DNA of 64,000 bases from Nocardioides sp. Soil774. Lineage in GTDB: Bacteria; Actinomycetota; Actinomycetes; Propionibacteriales; Nocardioidaceae. A program made the translations under genes and the position numbers. The notes beneath the pieces are model-generated. The model had not been told where the DNA came from and did no database searches. It saw only the letters and a program-made list of their open reading frames with translations. Where the stretch lies: contig NZ_LMSM01000010.1 of the NCBI RefSeq assembly GCF_001428125.1, positions 219,524-283,523 on the forward strand, in the 5' to 3' direction. How positions within the stretch are numbered: the stretch's first letter is position 1; every line of letters starts with the position of its first letter. This document shows positions 56,699 through 64,000 of this stretch, in pieces.

Positions 56699-58092
56699 GC
56701 GACCAGACCACGCCCCCCGACGAAGGTGGGCGCCGGCGCGTCGCCGAGGCGGCCCGTCGCCGCCCGTCCTCGCTCACCGTGCTCGCCGTGCTGATCCCGC
56801 TGCTCACCGTGCTCGCGCTCGCGCTCGTGCGGCCGGCCGCGACCCCGCCTGCGTCCCACTCGCCGAGCGACGCCCCGCTCGACCGCTCCACCGCGGTCTG
56901 CCCGCCGCGCCTGCCGGGGGCCGACGAGCTGCGTCTCGGCAGTGCCGGGCTCGCGTCGGGCGACCTCGCGCTCCGTGTCGGGCGCGACGACGACACCGAG
57001 GCGCTCGTGTCGGGCGTTGCGTCGCGCGAGGAGCGCGCCCCCGTCGTGGTCAACGGTGCGGGCGACCTCGCGCCCGGGCTCGTGGTGTCGCGCTCCGGCG
57101 CGGGCTCCGCCGTGGGGTGCGACGAGCCGGCACCCGAGCGCTGGTTCACCGGGCTCGGCGCCTCGGCCGAGCACACCTCGACCCTGACGCTGGTCAACCC
57201 CGACAAGGGGCCGGCCGTCGCCGACGTCACGCTGTGGGACGGCAGCGGGCTCGTGGACGTGCCTGCGCTGCGCGGCGTGCGCGTGCCCGGCGGTCGCTCG
57301 ACGTCCTTCGACCTCTCCGAGGTCGCCCCCAACCGCGACGCCCTGGCCGCCCGGGTGCTCGTCTCGCGCGGACGCCTCTCCTCGAGCGTGGTCGACGTGC
57401 TCGACCCCGTGGGGCGCGACGAGCCGGTCCGCGAGTGGCTGCCGGGCCAGGCCGCGCCCGCCTCGACGTCGTACGTCGTCGGGGTGGGGGCCACCCCCTC
57501 GGACCGCACCCTGACCCTGGCCAACCCCGGCGACAGCGAGGTGCGGGTCGAGCTCAAGCTGGTCAGCGAGGAGAGCGAGTTCGCGCCCTCGGGGCTCGAG
57601 GAGGTCCGGCTCGCCCCGGCGTCGGTCAGTGAGCTCGATCTCGCCGGCGTGCTGCGCGGCCGTACGGCCGAGGGCGTGCAGGCCATCCGCGTCGAGGCAA
57701 CCGGCCCGGTCACCGCTGCCCTGCGGGTGCGCTCGGCCGGCGACCTGGCCTTCTCCGTCGCCGGCTCCGTGGTGGCCGACGAGACGGCGGTGGCGCTGCC
57801 GGCCGGCTCCAAGCGCGTCCTCGTGGCGGGTGCTGGCGCGGGTGGCGTGCTGCTGCTCCAGGCGTGGGACGCCGACGGCAAGCCCGTCGTGCGCGAGCGG
57901 AGGGTCGAGGTCGCGCCCGCGACCGCGGCGCGCCTGCGGCTGCCCGACGAAGCCGTCCTCGCCGTGGTGCGGCTCGAGCGGACCGGCGCGGTCGTGTCGC
58001 TGGAGGTCAGCGACCGTGGGCTGTCGGTGCTGCCGCTGACGCAGGTCACGACCACCAGCCAGGTGCCCGACGTGCGCCCGGCGCAGCGATAG
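56695..58092 (+). CDS. DUF5719 family exported protein
   Basis: Protein of 465 residues with one N-terminal helix (residues 22-43, SLTVLAVLIPLLTVLALALV) and a large extracellular part of beta-rich repeats. Two similar segments begin EHTSTLTLVNPDKGPAVADV and TLTLANPGDSEVRVEL, an arrangement typical of DUF5719. No catalytic motif is visible. GTG start overlaps the stop of the large glycosyltransferase, so the two are made together; it may be its external partner. Convergent with the metallopeptidase-family gene. Confidence 0.78.
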   Translation: MSDQTTPPDEGGRRRVAEAARRRPSSLTVLAVLIPLLTVLALALVRPAATPPASHSPSDAPLDRSTAVCPPRLPGADELRLGSAGLASGDLALRVGRDDDTEALVSGVASREERAPVVVNGAGDLAPGLVVSRSGAGSAVGCDEPAPERWFTGLGASAEHTSTLTLVNPDKGPAVADVTLWDGSGLVDVPALRGVRVPGGRSTSFDLSEVAPNRDALAARVLVSRGRLSSSVVDVLDPVGRDEPVREWLPGQAAPASTSYVVGVGATPSDRTLTLANPGDSEVRVELKLVSEESEFAPSGLEEVRLAPASVSELDLAGVLRGRTAEGVQAIRVEATGPVTAALRVRSAGDLAFSVAGSVVADETAVALPAGSKRVLVAGAGAGGVLLLQAWDADGKPVVRERRVEVAPATAARLRLPDEAVLAVVRLERTGAVVSLEVSDRGLSVLPLTQVTTTSQVPDVRPAQR

Positions 58093-58111
58093 CCGACCGC
58101 CCAGTCGAGCC

Positions 58112-58549
58112 TCAGTCCAGGTAGCGCTCGTCGACCTGTCCGGGGGTGAGGTTGAGCAGCTCGGCGAGCTGCTCGACGACGACGGTGTGCACCATCGCCT
58201 CGAGCTCGTCACGGTCCGACGCACGGTGCTCGATCGGGCGGCGGAAGATGACCAGCCGGGTGGGCTCGGGCGCCTTGCCGCGCACCAGCGACGACAGCGG
58301 CACGGTGTCGTCACCCCAGTCGTCGGGGAGCATCGGGGTGTCCTCGACGGCGTACTCCACGAGCCCGAGGTGGCGCTGCCAGCGCTCGTCGAGCGGGGTG
58401 ACCACGTCGAGCACGAGCTGGTCGAACTTCTCCCGCGCGGTGCGCAGCGCCGGTGTGCCGGGGACCTCGGGCAGCACGCCGGGGCCGCGCATGCCGCGCC
58501 CGCGCCTGTCACGTCGCCGGCTGCGTGCCGCACTGCTCACGTCGTCCAC
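58112..58549 (-). CDS. Metallopeptidase-family protein lacking the HExxH zinc motif
   Basis: Protein of 145 residues of the minimal zincin (DUF1025/metallopeptidase) family. The family body is present (FDQLVLDVVTPLDERWQRHL, then RLVIFRRPIEHRASDRDELEAMV). Where zinc-dependent members have H-E-x-x-H-H, this one reads HTVVVEQLAELL, so the metal ligands are missing and it is unlikely to be a peptidase. The GTG at 58549 lies 6 nt after TAGGCT (58556-58561, minus strand). From memory the mycobacterial neighbour is Rv3259, next to DUF3499. It is divergent from the DUF3499 gene. Confidence 0.78.
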   Translation of the reverse strand: MDDVSSAARSRRRDRRGRGMRGPGVLPEVPGTPALRTAREKFDQLVLDVVTPLDERWQRHLGLVEYAVEDTPMLPDDWGDDTVPLSSLVRGKAPEPTRLVIFRRPIEHRASDRDELEAMVHTVVVEQLAELLNLTPGQVDERYLD

Positions 58550-58598
58550 GCCGCGAGCCTAAACGCCGGACGTGCACGGGGCAGGTAGCGTCGGCGCC

Positions 58599-58961
58599 GT
58601 GAGCCTGAGCCGTCGTTGTTCGCGTACGGCGTGTGGCCGTCCCGCGGTCAACACGCTGACCTACGTCTACGCCGACCAGACCGCGGTCCTGGGGCCGCTG
58701 GCGACCTATGCCGAGCCGCACGCCTACGACCTGTGCGACGTGCACAGCGAGCGCCTCTCCGCGCCGCGCGGCTGGGAGGTGCTGCGCCTGGCTCCCGACC
58801 CGAAGGCGCAGGGTCCGAGCACCGACGACCTGCTCGCCCTGGCCGACGCGGTGCGCGAGGCCGGGCGCCCGGCGCCGGTGGCGGTCCCGCTGCACTCGAC
58901 CGACGAGTCGAGCCGTGGCGCGAAGCGCGGGCACCTGCGTGTCCTCACCCCCACCGACTGA
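58599..58961 (+). CDS. DUF3499 family protein
   Basis: Actinobacterial protein of 120 residues. The N-terminal half has a zinc-ribbon-like arrangement: CSRTAC (C-x4-C) then YDLCDVHSERLS, giving Cys/His ligands. The C-terminal half is helical and variable. Function unknown; from memory it corresponds to Rv3258c, a WhiB2 neighbour. GTG 58599 lies 7 nt after TAGCGT (58586-58591), supporting a leaderless start over the GTG/ATG upstream. It precedes the Trm112-like gene by 15 nt. Confidence 0.82.
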   Translation: MSLSRRCSRTACGRPAVNTLTYVYADQTAVLGPLATYAEPHAYDLCDVHSERLSAPRGWEVLRLAPDPKAQGPSTDDLLALADAVREAGRPAPVAVPLHSTDESSRGAKRGHLRVLTPTD

Positions 58962-58976
58962 CCTAGGATCGTCGGC

Positions 58977-59153
58977 GTGAACATCGACCCGCAGCTGCTG
59001 AGCATCATCGTCTGCCCGGCCTGCCACGGCGAGCTGTCGCCGCAGGTGCACGACGGTGGCGACGAGCTCGTGTGCCAGGGGTGTGGCAACGCCTACCCGG
59101 TCCGCGACGACATCCCGGTGCTGCTGGTCGACGAGGCCCGCAAGCCCGCCTGA
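58977..59153 (+). CDS. Trm112-family zinc-ribbon protein
   Basis: Tiny protein of 58 residues. LLSIIVCPACHGEL and LVCQGCGNAYPVRDDIPVLLVDEA are the complete Trm112/YcaR signature, with two C-x2-C pairs binding zinc. Trm112-like proteins support methyltransferases or other enzymes as small partners. The GTG at 58977 lies 7 nt after TAGGAT (58964-58969). The next gene follows by 19 nt, with its own GAGGAG site. Confidence 0.88.
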   Translation: MNIDPQLLSIIVCPACHGELSPQVHDGGDELVCQGCGNAYPVRDDIPVLLVDEARKPA

Positions 59154-59172
59154 GACCGCAGAGGAGTCTGGC

Positions 59173-60204
59173 GTGGCCACCTGGTTCGACGAGGCCCGGC
59201 TCGACGACGCCGGTGTGCTGGAGACGGTCGACCTGCGGCTGCGCACGCTCGCCGAGAGCGGCGCCCGGGTGCGGCGCGAGGCCCACGAGGCCGCCGCCGC
59301 GACCGCCGAGGCGATCGCACGCGGTCGCGACGAGGCCCGCCCCCGTGCGGTGATCGCCGCCGGTCCCGACTCGCGCCTGCTGCGGGCGGTGCTGGAGCCG
59401 TGGTGCCCCGTGCCCTTCGTCGCCTGGCCCAACCCCGGCCTGCCCGGCTGGGCCGGCTCGCTCGACCTCGTCGTGATGCTGGCCCCCGAGGGCAACGACC
59501 ACGGGTCGGCGTCGGCGGTCGCCGAGGCCGTACGCCGCGGCGCGCAGGTCGTCGTCGCCTGCCCGCCTCGCTCGCTCGTGGGCGAGCACGCCTCCGGGCG
59601 CCACGTGACACTGCTCCCGACGGTGACCGGCGACCAGCTCGCCACGGCCGTCGTGGTGCTCGACTACCTCGCGCACGTCCACCTCGGCCCGAGCGCCGAC
59701 GCCGCGTCGGTGGCCGAGTCGCTCGACGAGGTGGCCACCAGCTGCTCGCCGCACCGCGACCTGTCGGTCAACCCCGCCAAGATGCTGGCGATCGCGATGG
59801 CCGACACCAACCCGCTCGTGTGGGGTGGGTCCGTGCTCGCCGCCCGCGCCGCCCGGCGGTTGGCCGAGTCGCTGCGCCGCACGAGCGGACGATCGGCGAT
59901 CGCCGGCGACGCCGAGCACCTGCTGCCGGTGATCGAGGCCACCCGTCAGCGTGACCTGTTCGCCGACCCGTTCTCCGACGAGGCGGGCGACCTCCGTCCG
60001 CTGCTGCTCGTGCTCGACGACCGCTCCGACGACCCCGTCGTGCGCGAGCAGGCCGGCCTGCTGCGCGCCGCCGCGGCGCGCCACGGCGTACGGGTCGAGA
60101 CGCTCGAGACCGACGCCGACGCCGAGGTGGCCCGCTACGCCTCGCTGCTGCTCAGCGGCACCTATGCCGCGGAGTACCTCCGCGTCGGGCTGGTCGACGA
60201 CTGA
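59173..60204 (+). CDS. SIS-domain phosphosugar isomerase-like protein
   Basis: Protein of 343 residues with SIS fold, annotated in relatives as bifunctional phosphoglucose/phosphomannose isomerase-like (from memory Rv3256c). A first nucleotide/sugar-phosphate half runs from RPRAVIAAGPDSRLL to LDLVVMLAPEG, where a Ser/Gly-rich loop binds the phosphate. The second half carries NPAKMLAIAMADTNPLVWGGS near residue 200. Neighbouring phosphomannomutase and manA genes known from mycobacteria are not present in the window. GTG 59173 follows GAGGAG. Confidence 0.8.
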   Translation: MATWFDEARLDDAGVLETVDLRLRTLAESGARVRREAHEAAAATAEAIARGRDEARPRAVIAAGPDSRLLRAVLEPWCPVPFVAWPNPGLPGWAGSLDLVVMLAPEGNDHGSASAVAEAVRRGAQVVVACPPRSLVGEHASGRHVTLLPTVTGDQLATAVVVLDYLAHVHLGPSADAASVAESLDEVATSCSPHRDLSVNPAKMLAIAMADTNPLVWGGSVLAARAARRLAESLRRTSGRSAIAGDAEHLLPVIEATRQRDLFADPFSDEAGDLRPLLLVLDDRSDDPVVREQAGLLRAAAARHGVRVETLETDADAEVARYASLLLSGTYAAEYLRVGLVDD

Positions 60205-60235
60205 ACCGTTGGTCGAGGAGGTCGCGACGCGGCCG

Positions 60236-60739
60236 TCACGAGACCCCGAGCCGCATCCCGAAGACGAGCGCGTCGACCCCATGGACGTGGGCGGTGCGCT
60301 CGACCTCCATGCCGATCCTGCGTGCGACCGCCTGGGAGGGCGCGTTGTCGGGCCGGACCAGCGCGACGAGGTGCGGGATCCCCGCCGCCGCGGCGCAGTC
60401 GCGCACGGCGATGGCGGCCTCGGTGGCGTAGCCGCGCCCGCGTGCGTGCGGCAGCAGGTGGTAGCCCACCTCGACGAGGTCCGTGCCCTCGACGTCCTGC
60501 ATCGTGAGGCCGCAGTCGCCGACGAGCTCGCCGTCGTGGGTCTCCACCACCCAGAGGCCGAAGCCGTGCTCGGCGTAGTTGCGCTCCTGCCACTCGATCC
60601 AGTGCACGCCGTCCTTGCGGGTGCTGGGCGGTCGGCCGCCGCGGACGGCGTCGAAGGCGACGAGGAGGGCGGTGACGTCGTCGAGGTCGGCCATCTCCAT
60701 CGCGCGGAAGCGCAGGCGTTCGGTCGGCTCGGGCAGCAC
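60236..60739 (-). CDS. GNAT family N-acetyltransferase
   Basis: RimJ-like acetyltransferase of 167 residues. RLRFRAMEMADLDDVTALL starts the fold, YHLLPHARGRGYATEAA is the acetyl-CoA pyrophosphate loop, and PHLVALVRPDNAPSQAVARRIGM the last conserved element. I place the start at GTG 60739 because TAGGGT (60747-60752, minus strand) lies 7 nt upstream; longer starts would overlap that box. It stands alone, convergent with the SIS-domain gene. Acceptor unknown. Confidence 0.83.
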   Translation of the reverse strand: MLPEPTERLRFRAMEMADLDDVTALLVAFDAVRGGRPPSTRKDGVHWIEWQERNYAEHGFGLWVVETHDGELVGDCGLTMQDVEGTDLVEVGYHLLPHARGRGYATEAAIAVRDCAAAAGIPHLVALVRPDNAPSQAVARRIGMEVERTAHVHGVDALVFGMRLGVS

Positions 60740-61012
60740 GCTGCGCACCCTAGTCGCCGGACGCGGTCGGCCGGTGGCGACCCGTCTCACCCCGATGGGT
60801 GAGTGCGACTACACCAATTCGGCGATGCCGCGGGCGTGACACTTCCCTAGCGTGCGGAGAAGGTTCAACGACGACCCTGCTGTGACCCCCCGTCGTGCGG
60901 GCTCCTCCTGCACGGCCACTCGCGTTCGCGGGACGGGCCCCGCGCGGCCGGCGCGATGCCCCTCTCGACGCGATCCACGGGCCGGGAGCATCCGACGGAA
61001 GGAAGCGTCACC

Positions 61013-62947
61013 ATGCCTCACCTCGACCATGCCCTCACCTGGGCTCGCACGCGGACGCTGCGGCGTCCGAGGCGCCGGATCGGCGCAGCCGCGGCCTCGC
61101 TGGCAGTCGCTGCTGCCGTCGTCGTCCCGCTGGCGGCCTACGCGGCCGACGGCCCCTACACCATCGAAGGCGATGTGCCGGACACCGGCACCACGGAGAT
61201 CGCCGACCTCTCGGGCAACGTCAAGGAGCTCGGCCCGCTCAACTCCAACACCACCAAGATCGGCGTCATCCACAACGACGCCGTGCCCACGCTCGGCCTG
61301 ACGAACCCCAACGGCCAGGTGGACCTGCGCCGTGCCTGGCTCGACACCGAGCGCGACACCGCCTCGAGCCACGACTGGCTCTACTTCGCGTGGGAGCGCG
61401 ACGCCAACAGCGGCAGCGGCTTCATCTCCTACGAGTTCATGCAGAACCCTGCGCCGGCGGCGTGTGCCTACGACACGGCCACCGACACCCAGCTCATCGA
61501 CGGCTGCAACCCGTGGGCCAACCGCAGGGCCGGCGACTTCATGATCCTGTGGGACCAGCAGGGCAACAGCCTGGACCTCTACCTGCGGACCTGGAGCGGC
61601 ACCGCGCCCAACCTCACCCTGGGGGCTCCGACGCTGCTCGACTCCACGGTCTCCCAGGCGGCGTACAGCTCAGACGGGTTCAAGGGAGAGGCCGCGGTCG
61701 ACCTGACGGCGACCATCTTCGGAGGCAGCACCGCCTGCAAGACCTTCGCCAACACGATCCCGAGCACGGTGACCGGCAACTCGGACACTGCTGACTACAA
61801 GGACACGATCCTCAAGACGACGCCGCCCATCACCAACTGCACGTCGACCACGGTGACCACGCCGAAGGACTCGACGGGCGCGAACATCCCGGCGGGTGGG
61901 CTCTCGATCGGAACCGGCGTCGTCGGAGCCAAGGACTCGGCCCTCGTCAGCCTGGTCGGGGGGACCGCCGCTCCGGCGGGCTCGGTGTCCTTCTCGCTGT
62001 GCAAGGTCGACGCACCGGCCCTGTGCACCTCCGGCGGGACCACGGTCGGATCCACGAACCTCAGCGGGACGGCCTACCCGGTGACCGTGGTGTCACCGAC
62101 GGCCTACGTCACCTCGGTGGGTCGCTACTGCTGGCGGGCCACGTTCAGCGGTGACGCGACCAACGGCATCCCGACCTCGAGCGACTCCAGCGCGACCGAG
62201 TGCTTCACGGTCAACCCGGTGACGCCGACCCTGGCCACCACAGCGGGACCCGACATCAACCTCGGGGGCACGGTGTCCGACTCCGCGGCGCTGAGCGGTA
62301 CGGCGACCCAGCCGGCCGTTCCCGTCATCAATCTGACGGGGACCAGCGGCGCACCCGCGGGCGGCACCATCACCTTCAAGCTGTACGGTCCCGGTGACTG
62401 CACGACTCTGGCGTACACCTCGGCCGGGGTGACGGTGAGCGGCAACGGCACCTACACCACACCCAACCCGCAGTTCCAGCCGGCGGCTGCCGGCACCTAC
62501 CACTGGGTCGCGGTCTACAGCGGCAGCTCGCCGAACACCAGCGGGACGTCGCACAACACCGCATGTGGCGACACCGACGAGGACGTCGTGGTCAACACGG
62601 TGCAGTCGTCGATGAGCACCGCGCAGACCTGGGTGCCCAACGACTCCGCCACGATCTCGGCGCCCGCCGGCAGCGGGAACCTGGCAGGGACCGTCACGTT
62701 CACCCTCTACAGCACCAGCGACTGCACGGGCACCGCGCTCTACGGCCCGGTGAACCGCAGCGTGGCCGGTGCTGCCTCCGGAGTCACGGTGAACACGTCG
62801 AACACCACCGCTGTCAGCACGTCGGGCAGCTTCTCCTGGAAGGTCGCCTACGACAGCACCAACCAGGCGCAGGAGGACATCTCGGCGAAGTGCCACGAGA
62901 CGTCGGCACTGACGATCACGAACGGAGGAACGGTCTCCAGTCCGTGA
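61013..62947 (+). CDS. Secreted protein with three Ig-like repeats
   Basis: Exported protein of 644 residues. An Arg-rich N-terminus (RTRTLRRPRRRIG) precedes a hydrophobic helix and cleavage after AYA near residue 45. Residues 46-290 form an all-beta region with paired cysteines. Three Ig-like repeats of about 110 residues follow, marked by AGSVSFSLCKV, GGTITFKLYGPGDC and AGTVTFTLYSTSDC. Each repeat has a cysteine pair. There is no LPxTG or lipid anchor at the C-terminus (GGTVSSP). ATG 61013 follows GGAAGGA. Probably a surface or matrix protein; function unknown. Confidence 0.78.
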   Translation: MPHLDHALTWARTRTLRRPRRRIGAAAASLAVAAAVVVPLAAYAADGPYTIEGDVPDTGTTEIADLSGNVKELGPLNSNTTKIGVIHNDAVPTLGLTNPNGQVDLRRAWLDTERDTASSHDWLYFAWERDANSGSGFISYEFMQNPAPAACAYDTATDTQLIDGCNPWANRRAGDFMILWDQQGNSLDLYLRTWSGTAPNLTLGAPTLLDSTVSQAAYSSDGFKGEAAVDLTATIFGGSTACKTFANTIPSTVTGNSDTADYKDTILKTTPPITNCTSTTVTTPKDSTGANIPAGGLSIGTGVVGAKDSALVSLVGGTAAPAGSVSFSLCKVDAPALCTSGGTTVGSTNLSGTAYPVTVVSPTAYVTSVGRYCWRATFSGDATNGIPTSSDSSATECFTVNPVTPTLATTAGPDINLGGTVSDSAALSGTATQPAVPVINLTGTSGAPAGGTITFKLYGPGDCTTLAYTSAGVTVSGNGTYTTPNPQFQPAAAGTYHWVAVYSGSSPNTSGTSHNTACGDTDEDVVVNTVQSSMSTAQTWVPNDSATISAPAGSGNLAGTVTFTLYSTSDCTGTALYGPVNRSVAGAASGVTVNTSNTTAVSTSGSFSWKVAYDSTNQAQEDISAKCHETSALTITNGGTVSSP

Positions 62948-62979
62948 CGCCATCTCCGTGACGGAACGCATCATGCGCG

Positions 62980-63009
62980 CTGCCGGGTCGGGGTCCCCCG
63001 GCCCGGCAG
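62980..63009 (+). terminator. Hairpin terminator after Ig-repeat gene
   Basis: CTGCCGGGTCGGGG (62980-62993) pairs with 62996-63009 with one T:G wobble. It lies 32 nt after the stop and could also serve the convergent VOC gene. Confidence 0.65.
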
Positions 63010-63028
63010 TGTCGCGTCCGGTCCGCGG

Positions 63029-63367
63029 TCACGTCTCGAGGCAGAACTCGTTGCCCTCTGGGTCGAGCATCACGTAGAGGTCGCCGTCCTGAGTGACGAC
63101 GCTCGCCCCCAGCGCGACCAGGCGATCGCGCTCGACCTCGAGCGGGCCGGCAGCCCGCAGGTCGAAGTGCTGCCGGTTCTTGGCCGTCTTGGCCTCCGGC
63201 ACCCGCTGGAACCACAGGCTCGGGCCGCCCCAGCCGGCAGATTCGACCCAGGCGCGCTCGGCGGTGCTGTCCTCGTCGACGTTGGAGCCGAGCGCGGCAG
63301 CCCAGAACGTCGCGACGACGAGCGGTTCTCGACAGTCGAAGGTCACGGACTTCACGAAGGAGGTCAT
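63029..63367 (-). CDS. VOC family (glyoxalase-like) protein
   Basis: Protein of 112 residues with the vicinal-oxygen-chelate fold: VTFDCREPLVVATFWAAALG at the start, WFQRVPEAKTAKNRQHFDLRA in the middle with a metal-position histidine, and VMLDPEGNEFCLE at the end with the metal-position glutamate. This is the single-domain DUF1338-free glyoxalase_6 type often found in actinobacteria. Substrate unknown. It converges with the Ig-repeat gene and shares the hairpin between them. Confidence 0.85.
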   Translation of the reverse strand: MTSFVKSVTFDCREPLVVATFWAAALGSNVDEDSTAERAWVESAGWGGPSLWFQRVPEAKTAKNRQHFDLRAAGPLEVERDRLVALGASVVTQDGDLYVMLDPEGNEFCLET

Positions 63368-63441
63368 GGGCGCACGCTAGCGACGGCTCAGGACATGCCC
63401 GTGGCCCCGCCATCGCGTGGGTGGCGGGGTGTGGGGCGGGG

Positions 63442-64000
63442 TCATGGTCGGCGCTGGTGCGGGATCCGTGGCGGACCGGGGTGGGGTGGGTCGAGTGCGG
63501 TGGTGCCGTGCCGGTCGCGGCGGTAGCGGTGGCCGTGGGGTGAGGTCCACTCGAACACTCCGGGCGCTGTCAGCTCGTAGCGCCAGGCGGAGTGGGTCTT
63601 GAGGCGGTGGTGGGAGCGGCAGAGGGCAGCGAGGTTCGAGGTCGTCGTCGGGCCGGGCTGTTCGCGTCCCTCTGCGGCAGCCTCGTGGTCGAACTCGACG
63701 ACGTGGTCGACGTCGCAGGCGCGGGCGTTGCGGCCGCACCACGGGAACACGCACGTGCGGTCGCGGAGAACGATCTGCTCGCGGATCCGGTCGGGCACTT
63801 CGTACGCCGGTGTCGAGAGCTCGGTGTTGAGGTCGATGACGGGCTTCACGGTGATCGTGGTCCGGGAGTCGCCGCACCAAGACTTCAGCTGGTCGAGCAG
63901 CAGGAGCCGCTGGCGCTCCTCGAGGCGTCCGGTAGGACCGAAGACCGTGGATCCGTCCCGGGCGACGCTCGCGTCGAAGTGCGCGTGCAGCACGACCTCT
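63442..64000 (-). CDS. DUF222/HNH endonuclease protein (5' end beyond window)
   Basis: C-terminal 186 residues of a second 13E12-family protein. The frame is open through the window edge, so the GTG at 63993 is not its start. The HNH domain is complete: CVFPWCGRNARACDVDHVVEFDHEA followed by NLAALCRSHHRLKT, with both zinc cysteine pairs and the catalytic His. It differs clearly in sequence from the copy at 3449-4783. The N-terminal DUF222 domain lies outside the window. Family role unsettled. Confidence 0.85.
   Translation of the reverse strand, partial: EVVLHAHFDASVARDGSTVFGPTGRLEERQRLLLLDQLKSWCGDSRTTITVKPVIDLNTELSTPAYEVPDRIREQIVLRDRTCVFPWCGRNARACDVDHVVEFDHEAAAEGREQPGPTTTSNLAALCRSHHRLKTHSAWRYELTAPGVFEWTSPHGHRYRRDRHGTTALDPPHPGPPRIPHQRRP

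Overview
The window is high-GC actinobacterial chromosome, most likely from a Nocardioides-like member of the Propionibacteriales. The clues are strong GC codon bias, frequent GTG starts, many leaderless genes with a TANNNT box 6-7 nt before the start codon, a WhiB2-type regulator, F420 biosynthesis genes, a galactofuran-type wall polymer cluster and DUF222/HNH endonucleases. I saw no rRNA, tRNA, CRISPR array, prophage or transposase. No stretch over 300 bases lacks a gene; the longest gaps are about 270 b (60740-61012) and 250 b (46841-47092).

Layout. 1-1.9 kb: two genes of an iron ABC transporter behind an IdeR/DtxR-type iron box. 2-3.3 kb: an acyl-CoA dehydrogenase with a perfect 18-bp operator-like palindrome. 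3.4-4.8 kb: a DUF222/HNH endonuclease. 4.9-13.8 kb: a defence island, with type I restriction-modification genes hsdM-hsdS-hsdR translationally coupled, followed on the same strand by a DUF262-DUF1524 (GmrSD/SspE-like) protein and a GIY-YIG nuclease-like protein. 13.8-17.5 kb: a small P-loop kinase, a NatAB-type ABC exporter, and a CDP-alcohol phosphatidyltransferase coupled to a VTT-domain membrane protein.

17.5-33 kb is a housekeeping block: maf, DUF885 peptidase, accE, accD, birA, PH-domain protein, adenylate cyclase, orphan winged-helix protein, purK-purE, arfB, lhgO, an oxidoreductase and an acyl-CoA dehydrogenase. From memory, its core order parallels M. tuberculosis Rv3282-Rv3274c. Between accE and the DUF885 gene sits an AbiEi/DUF559-like gene framed by two 47-bp direct repeats, which looks like an inserted cassette.

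33-50 kb is envelope-directed: a PadR/DUF1707 pair, two LytR-CpsA-Psr ligases, two GT2 glycosyltransferases, UDP-galactopyranose mutase, a GlfT2-like galactofuranosyltransferase, a Wzm/Wzt-type exporter, and a secreted PGRP amidase with FG-GAP-like repeats. Together these can make UDP-Galf, polymerise it, export the polymer, ligate it to peptidoglycan and remodel the wall.

50-60 kb holds cofD/cofE (F420) divergent from whiB2, then a large GT2 membrane protein, DUF5719, a metallopeptidase-family protein lacking its HExxH, DUF3499, Trm112-like and SIS-domain genes, again in an order conserved in actinobacteria (Rv3261-Rv3256c). The right end has a secreted Ig-repeat protein, a VOC protein and a second DUF222/HNH gene cut by the window edge.

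The best candidates for something new are the hsdMSR + DUF262 + GIY-YIG locus and the repeat-framed AbiEi/DUF559 cassette.
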